A program made the position numbers and the translations under genes. Below are positions 58,261-64,000 of a stretch of 64,000 nt of DNA, piece by piece. Source of the stretch: Jackrogersella multiformis (taxonomy: Eukaryota; Ascomycota; Sordariomycetes; Xylariales; Hypoxylaceae). Within the stretch, counting starts at the first letter, position 1, and every line of letters starts with the position of its first letter. The notes beneath the pieces were generated by a model. That model was not told where the DNA came from and made no database searches. It saw nothing but the letters and a program-made list of their open reading frames with translations. Location of the stretch: positions 868,001 through 932,000 of the forward strand of contig CADCXD010000009.1 in NCBI GenBank assembly GCA_902806575.1, read 5' to 3'.

Positions 58261-60557
58261 CTATACCCGAGTCATTGGCTGCTTCTTGCGCACCAGGAAC
58301 GGGCTGGGCATCTCATCCTTCTCCGGATCCCACACAGCCGGCTCCGTGAACAATCTATCCTTAAAGTTGCGCTTGGGGCTAACATTCGCATTCTCCGCCG
58401 GACGACCGCCAGCTCTCGCTTGCTGCAGCTCGACAAGGGTACGGCCCTTGATGTTATTCTTGGCCGCCACCTTGGGAAACATCTGATCCTGGTCCTTCTT
58501 GGCAGATGTATTTCGCTGCAGGCCGATCTCTGTACCTTGAATACCAAGACTAGCAACGGAGGGGATCTTGCTCAGTCGTCTGTTGGGAGAGTTGTGTCTC
58601 TCCCTCAAAGCCCCACTGCTGTGTTGCCCACGTAGTTGTAGCTGGAACTCCTGTGGCGTGGGTAAAGGCGGCACCGTCTTGTTAGTCCCCAAAGAACCTT
58701 GCGTCTTGTGTCGGTTGAGGGGGGCCGTCTTTGTAGTCGTGAGGACTGGTCGATTAGGCCCGAAGGGGTTCTTGTTCGATCGAGGTGGGCGAGTCGGCGA
58801 TGGAATGATGGGCGTGTCATCATCTTCAGAATCCGACTGGAGCAGCTCATCCCTCACTGATCCGGTTTCGCCATCATCTTGGTCGAAGATGGATGGTTTA
58901 TTTGCCATCGGGGCTTTAGTCGTATTATTACGACGCGGCGATAGGGACAATGAGGCGATGTTCATCGGCGATGGAGATGCCATGTCAACATCCATGGCCA
59001 TGGGTGTTCCGATATTACGCTCAAACATAGTTTGAGCTCGACCAAACGGCACTCGGGAATTCTTCTTAGGAGGTTCCTCAGGCGAGTCGACCGAATAGTC
59101 GGTTATATCCGTAATAGACGGAAACTCGCCATCTGTACTAGTAGCGAATGATCGTGGGAAGTCTGACTTCGACAGAGACGAGTCAAACTCCTGTGTCTCG
59201 ACAGGCCCAAATGAGACACTCTTCTTCTGTAGTTCTTCTTGGACTCGTGCTTCGACCTCTGCTTCAAAGCGTCGTTGAAGCTGCTCAATCTCTTCGTTCA
59301 CAAGACGATCGATCTCCAATCGTGCCTTGACTTCCCATTCCCGTCGTAGCTGTGAATCAATTTCGTGTCGGAAGTACACCTTGTCCGCTTCTATGCTTGC
59401 CAACCTGCCTTCGACTTGCTTCAGCTTTTGGGTGAGCAGTTCGTTCTGTGATATTAGCCGCCTCTTTATCTCGACAGCTTCTCGCTCCTTGCGCATTAAT
59501 CGCACTACTGGAAGGTTGAGCAATGCTGCTGTGTCGGGTCGTAGATCAGGATTGACCTTCAGGCAATCTTTAATGACGCCCATTAGTTCTGCGGAATATA
59601 CCCTCGGCAACGCAGGAACCTTGCCCTCCTTGATCTTCTGCACAAGTTGAAAGTGTGTCTTCGCGTTGAATGGCGGTTCTCTGGCACAGAGCTCGTATAT
59701 TATGCAACCTAAGGACCAGATATCGGATTTGAGGGTATAACGCTCGGCGGCACAGATCTCAGGCGACATGTAGAATGGTGTACCGACATACGTGGATGCG
59801 AAGTCATGAGATTGGATCATCTTGGACAAACCAAAGTCACCTAGCTTGACAGAGTTCTCTTCCCCGAGAAAAACTGTTCACGGTTAGCATATTCCTTCAT
59901 AGAGACCGGCTGGTTCACATACTATTCTCGGGCTTCAGATCTCTATGAAGGATGGTCATAGTGCCTTGCGGTGCCTTGGTTTTCCCCGAGCCAACGAGCT
60001 CTAGGACATTCGGTCCCACCAGGGGAGGATTGATACCATAGTGACAACGGTATAATGCAGTGACGAGCTGGGAGAATATCTCCCACACGAACTGTTCATC
60101 CGCATATTCCTTGCGATGGGTGAGGTCCCGAATAACTCGGCCAAGATCTCCGTTCCCGCAATATTCCATGTACAAGTGTAGGTCCTGCGTCTGCTTAAGA
60201 TGCTCACGATGATAATAACCAACAATGTTTGGATGTCGAAGCGTGGATAGGATCTGGAACTCCGAGTGCAACTGTTCACGTTCCTTCTGTGACATCTTCA
60301 GGTAGCTGATCTCTTTACGACAGAGGATCATGCCGTCTACCTTTCTTCTGACCTTTCGGATTACGCCAAAGGACCCGTGGCCTGCATTCGAAAAGCTTAA
60401 CGTCAGTCGCAGATTGAAGAACGGAGAGTACAAGGAGTATAAGAAGTACAAGAAGCAGGAGATTAGAAGTAAAAGGAATCGGTAGCAAAACGGAAGTTAT
60501 CGGAAACTTACCAATCTTCTCCAAGACTTCATACTGATCACCTATCGAGTCCGGCAT
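58261..60557 (-). CDS. nimA: NIMA mitotic protein kinase, 705 aa
   Basis: Ser/Thr kinase required for entry into mitosis. Exons 60557-60512, 60381-59923 and 59873-58261; introns of 130 bases (GTAAGT...TGCAG) and 49 bases (GTATGT...AACAG) both fall inside conserved kinase motifs and restore them. Glycine loop GHGSFG 16-21; Lys38 in CRKEI; HRDLKPEN 161-168 with Asp163; DFG Asp181; VGTPFYMSPE 198-207. The KTKAPQGTMT insertion just before HRD is typical of filamentous-fungal NIMA. A coiled coil follows the kinase domain (~300-385), then a Ser/Pro-rich tail with acidic, PEST-like stretches (SDSEDDDTPIIPSPT), consistent with cell-cycle-timed degradation. The length is close to that of A. nidulans NIMA. 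Divergent from the BTB gene. Confidence 0.97.
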
Positions 60558-61439
60558 GATGAAGTGATGGATAGATTAACTATGCACAAGACTTGTTAAA
60601 GTTAACTAGTGTAGCGCTATGCCATAGACAATAGGGGTGAGGGAGGTTAGTAACTAATAAATTGAAGAAGGGGGAATAGAAGGATTGAATGATCAAAAGC
60701 TGAAGATGGAGTATTGAATACTGCGCTGCTTTAGCTCTAAACCTTGGAAGAATTTATTTGTGTGCGAGGTTGTTCAACAAAGTACAAAGTTTAGAGTAGG
60801 TAGAATTTGTTCTGGAGAGATGCCTGAGAAATGAATGGTCCTGAGTGTTGCAACCGGGTCCTAAGTTTTGAAAGTTTGAAGGATCCTAGTTGACCGTTAA
60901 GCGTTAAGCCTTAAGCGAGGTTCTAGGTGCTAGGTGAACGTTTAGTCAACAAACTTACGGTGACCACGGCAACTGCCTAGCTCCGAGTGGGGCACCACCA
61001 CTAGCTCCAGGCATTTAGTCAGCTACCTAGTCCGAGTTTGTTTTGGAGTTGTTGGAGATTTGGAGATTCTTATCGATAGTAACATACCTTTTATCGTTAT
61101 CAGTTCATCATGTCCATCATCCTCCCCACCCCCAACCCCAACCCACCCACCACGTGATATCACCACCTCTCTTTCTCTATCGTCGTTGATGACAATACGA
61201 ACTTACGGACCTATGGACCTAATTATTACAACTTATAAGCTACCTAGGTAAATATCCAATCACTAATCGTCATGCACCATCATTAGCCATTAGACGCTTC
61301 GCCGGAGTTATCGGACTTCACAATCTAAAATTTCCCTCAACATTGTTAGTAGGAATCGGTGATTATCGTTCTGAAATATCTCAGATTTACGATTTACTCT
61401 ACCTATGTGGTCTCTACCTACCTAGGTAATCACTAAACC
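60558..61439. promoter_or_regulatory. Shared divergent promoter region, nimA / BTB gene
   Basis: 880 bases between two divergent starts. Contains GCGTTAAGC/CTTAAGC words near 60900, ACCTAGGT copies near 61240 and 61420, and the ATG of the BTB gene directly after the latter. Regulatory by position only. Confidence 0.5.
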
Positions 61440-63649
61440 ATGGTTCTTCGAAAGCACGAACTGGAAGCAAAGCTGAAGGATGACCTCGAATTAGTCGAGA
61501 GTGGTGTCCTTCGCGATGATAATCCACTCGACCTTAGCAAAGAGTTCGATGAGCTCCTAGACGCATGCCGACGAGGTGATCTGAAGCGAACTCAAGAGTT
61601 GATTTCTGCTGGTGTCAATATAAATGGCAAAGACAAGTTCGACTATACTCCACTCATCGTTGTGAGTAGAGATCGTCTGCCTGTTGGTTGCGCTTTAAGG
61701 TCCCAGGCAGCTGACTACCGTCTAGGCAAGTCTCTGCGGGCATTATGAGTTGGTTGAATTATTACGTATGTATTAAGTTTAAATTGCCTCCCTTCCCTCC
61801 CCCTAGCTCAACATGAGACTGGATTAATTTCTAGATAAACATGTTTCGTGATATAAAACATTCCCCCTAAACCCTCTTTTGGAATTGTGCTGATCTAAGC
61901 TCCGTAGTCGAGTCTGGCGCCTTGGCTGAGCGAGACACCTTCCAGGGAGAGCGATGTATTTATAATGCCTTAAACGACAAGATCAGGAATCTGCTTCTCA
62001 AGTACGACTACTCAAAATCTACCGATCTCCTGCAACCCTGGGCTGCCCATATTAGCACCCTACTTTCTAGAGATATACCTAAAACCTTTGATATCACGCT
62101 GATAACGCCATCAAAATCGTTCGAGCTCCATAAGTTCCTCCTTTCTTCTAGGTCACCTTACTTCCGGAGGAAACTCGCGGAGGCGCCTGAGTCAGAGACA
62201 TGGAAACTGCCTCAGACTATTCCAGTTGAGTCATTTCAGGTCGTCCTTCGATATCTGTACCTAGGCGATATCCCGAGGGACCTGGTCGATGCCCGAAGTA
62301 GCAGCACCGAGGAAGAGGTCTTAACTGGAGTTGATAAGATCAGCAAGCAGTTAGAGATTGATAAGCTATGGGAAGCTATTCTTTCAGGTAGCGATCGACG
62401 ATTGGCACGACAAAGGCACCAGGATGAGGTTAATCGTGCTCAGGAACAAATCCATGTTTTTTTCCAAGAGAAAGTACTCGGACACAAGATGATCGTTGAC
62501 AGCCGGAAGGTTCATGAAATCAAGTGGCCACACGATAATTCCATATTTGCGGACTGTCTCCTGCGAGCCGACGAGGGGGGCGATGAAGAAGAGGAGGATA
62601 TCGACCAACAAGAGGAAACCAATACAATTCCTATTGGCCCAGGTGTCGAGCCGCGGGAACAGAATGGTTCAAAGAAAGCCAGAAAATCCGTCTTATATCC
62701 TGCGCATAAAGCAATGCTCATTCGTTCGCCCTACTTCGAAACTATGTTTTCTGGTCCATTCCGCGAGGCTCAAGCATCGGAACATTTACGTATCATCAAG
62801 GTGGATTGTCTGCCAGAGATCCTTGAAATCATTCTAACGTTTCTCTATACCGAAAAAATTGAATGTCCCCTCGAATATGGCCTAGATCTACTATACGCGT
62901 CTGATATGCTGTTCTTGGACAAGATTAAGAACAAAGCTGCGGTCCTGATCAGTACATTAGGAAGCGGAAACAACAACGTTTTAATCGACCGGACGCATGC
63001 TCATGAAGGAAATGATGATGGGGAAATCGAGGTCGAGCCCATTAACGTATACGACGTTATACACGCAGCTTGGGATTTAAGGGTTCAGCGGCTGGAGGAA
63101 TTTGCTGCTCGGTATCTTGCATACCGCTTAGAAGATTACATCGATGAAGATGAGTTCACCGAGCTGATCCAGGAAAGTGCTTCGAGGCTCAAAATGAGAG
63201 AAGAGACGGATACAATTGAACTACTGGACGACATCAGGTTAGCTAATCTCTTCGTAATAATCATTTATACCTTTACTAATGATTCTTCTTATTCTAGGTA
63301 TTACTTATCCGACCGTTTCAGACTTCGGTTTGAGGATGCCGGGTTAGACGAGATGATGGACGAAACCGGCGAGATTAGCGCGACAGCAGTAGAAGTGCTA
63401 GCCTCCCAGGAAAGGGAAAACGACGTTAATATGATAGATGAGGCTGCGAACGGCACTAGTAAAGGAGAATGCGGCGATACCATTTCCGCCAAAGCAGATG
63501 TGGCAGAGGCCCTAGCTATCTCTGGCGGTGTAGTCAGAACTCTCGATGGCGAACTCGTCGAGGATGAATTCGCGTCCGACGCCATAAACTACCAGATCCT
63601 ATTGCATAAGATCGATAGAATGCTAGAAAAGCTAAAACTAGATGCGTAG
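61440..63649 (+). CDS. btb3: Ankyrin-double BTB protein (Btb3-like), 647 aa
   Basis: Probable substrate adaptor for a Cul3 ubiquitin ligase, by analogy with fission yeast Btb3 and animal ABTB1. Exons 61440-61661, 61726-61765 (only 40 bases), 61908-63237 and 63298-63649. The small exon restores DYTPLIV-ASLCGHYELVELL-LESGALAERD, two ankyrin repeats (~37-100). First BTB ~148-250 (FDITLITPSKSFELHKFLLS, SRSPYFRRKL); a charged linker with DEEEEDIDQQEE; second BTB ~300-440 (VLYPAHKAMLIRSPYFETMF). The C-terminal part has a BACK-like helical stretch and an acidic tail. The last intron (60 bases, GTTAGC, branch TACTAAT, CTAG) is an exact multiple of three and free of stops, so it is easily missed. The ubiquitin role is family inference. 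Confidence 0.92.
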
Positions 63650-64000
63650 ATAGACGTCGCGTTCTATTAATGGCTAGGATAGCATACATGCGAGAGGATT
63701 TTCTCAAGACCCCTGAATCAAATTCTTGAAGATGCCTGCTATTAGTTCCAGTCCTGGAGTGATTTCTAACTTGTCTTGTAGACATGATCCTTCTTGATGC
63801 TGATAGTTAGACCGAACTCCTGTTGAGGTTATTCATTAGGGTCTTCCTTCCTCACAGCCAAGTCTGCAGTGTATGTGTATCATACTTAGGCAGTGCTATG
63901 GGGTTTAAAGGGGCTGGTTACGTTACTATGGCTTAGGACAGTTTCCCTATTACTCTCTGTTTGCAATTTTAACGAAATTTCCTTTCAGTATTAAAACATA
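63650..64000. other. Downstream of BTB gene, no gene seen
   Basis: Presumed 3' untranslated and intergenic sequence up to the window edge. One minus-strand frame overlapping the BTB 3' end has no features. Confidence 0.6.

Noticed and set aside
1..64000. CRISPR arrays, prokaryotic operons, phage or plasmid features
   Set aside because: Spliced eukaryotic genes throughout; no regularly spaced direct repeats with unique spacers were seen.

Overview
The window is nuclear DNA of a filamentous ascomycete (Pezizomycotina), most likely a sordariomycete. The genes have short introns (mostly 49-82 bases) with GTANGT-type donors and CTAAC-like branch sites. The gene set is typical of moulds: NIMA and Dbf2 kinases, a cerato-platanin, a CFEM-like GPI-anchored protein, Ser/Thr-rich single-pass wall proteins and an S33 exopeptidase. 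The class is an inference from protein content; no marker in the window fixes the species.

Layout. 1-7962 has no gene I can support and is full of a dispersed ACCTAGGT palindrome. 7963-11325 holds two surface proteins: a Ser/Thr-rich single-pass membrane protein (+) and a GPI-anchored CFEM-like protein (-). 13388-17523 holds the Dbf2/Sid2 kinase (-) and a WBP11-like splicing protein (+), divergently arranged. 18239-22611 holds a monocarboxylate-type MFS transporter and the coenzyme A enzyme phosphopantothenate-cysteine ligase. 23796-27879 holds ribosomal protein eS30 (-), a CREG-like secreted protein (+) and an epoxide hydrolase (+). A tRNA-Arg(CCT) with an intron lies at 28168-28256. An A+T-rich gene-free island (28.8-30.6 kb) precedes an orphan 283-residue protein, which converges on a secreted tripeptidyl-aminopeptidase-like S33 peptidase. 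35516-36929 is an MFSD10-type MFS transporter and 39977-40643 a cerato-platanin. 41860-49490 is a single gene for a coiled-coil protein of about 2,500 residues whose first exon I could not place. After 4.3 kb without a gene come a Mid2-like stress-sensor candidate (53805), a MITE-like transposon (55666-55930), a five-exon small secreted cysteine protein (56427), the mitotic kinase NIMA (-) and a divergent ankyrin/double-BTB protein like fission yeast Btb3.

How the genes relate. Nothing looks like a biosynthetic cluster. Recurrent themes are cell surface and secretion (7963, 10268, 25321, 32066, 39977, 53805, 56427) and mitotic or cytokinetic control (Dbf2, NIMA, possibly the Cul3-adaptor-like BTB protein). 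Several gene pairs share a divergent promoter region: dbf2/WBP11, eS30/CREG and NIMA/BTB.

The features least explained by known gene families are the dispersed palindrome (including a perfect 26-bp palindrome at 52758-52783), the MITE, the orphan gene beside the A+T-rich island and the giant coiled-coil gene. I found no convincing undescribed multi-gene system. All splice sites were assigned by eye from consensus signals, reading frame and protein-family continuity.
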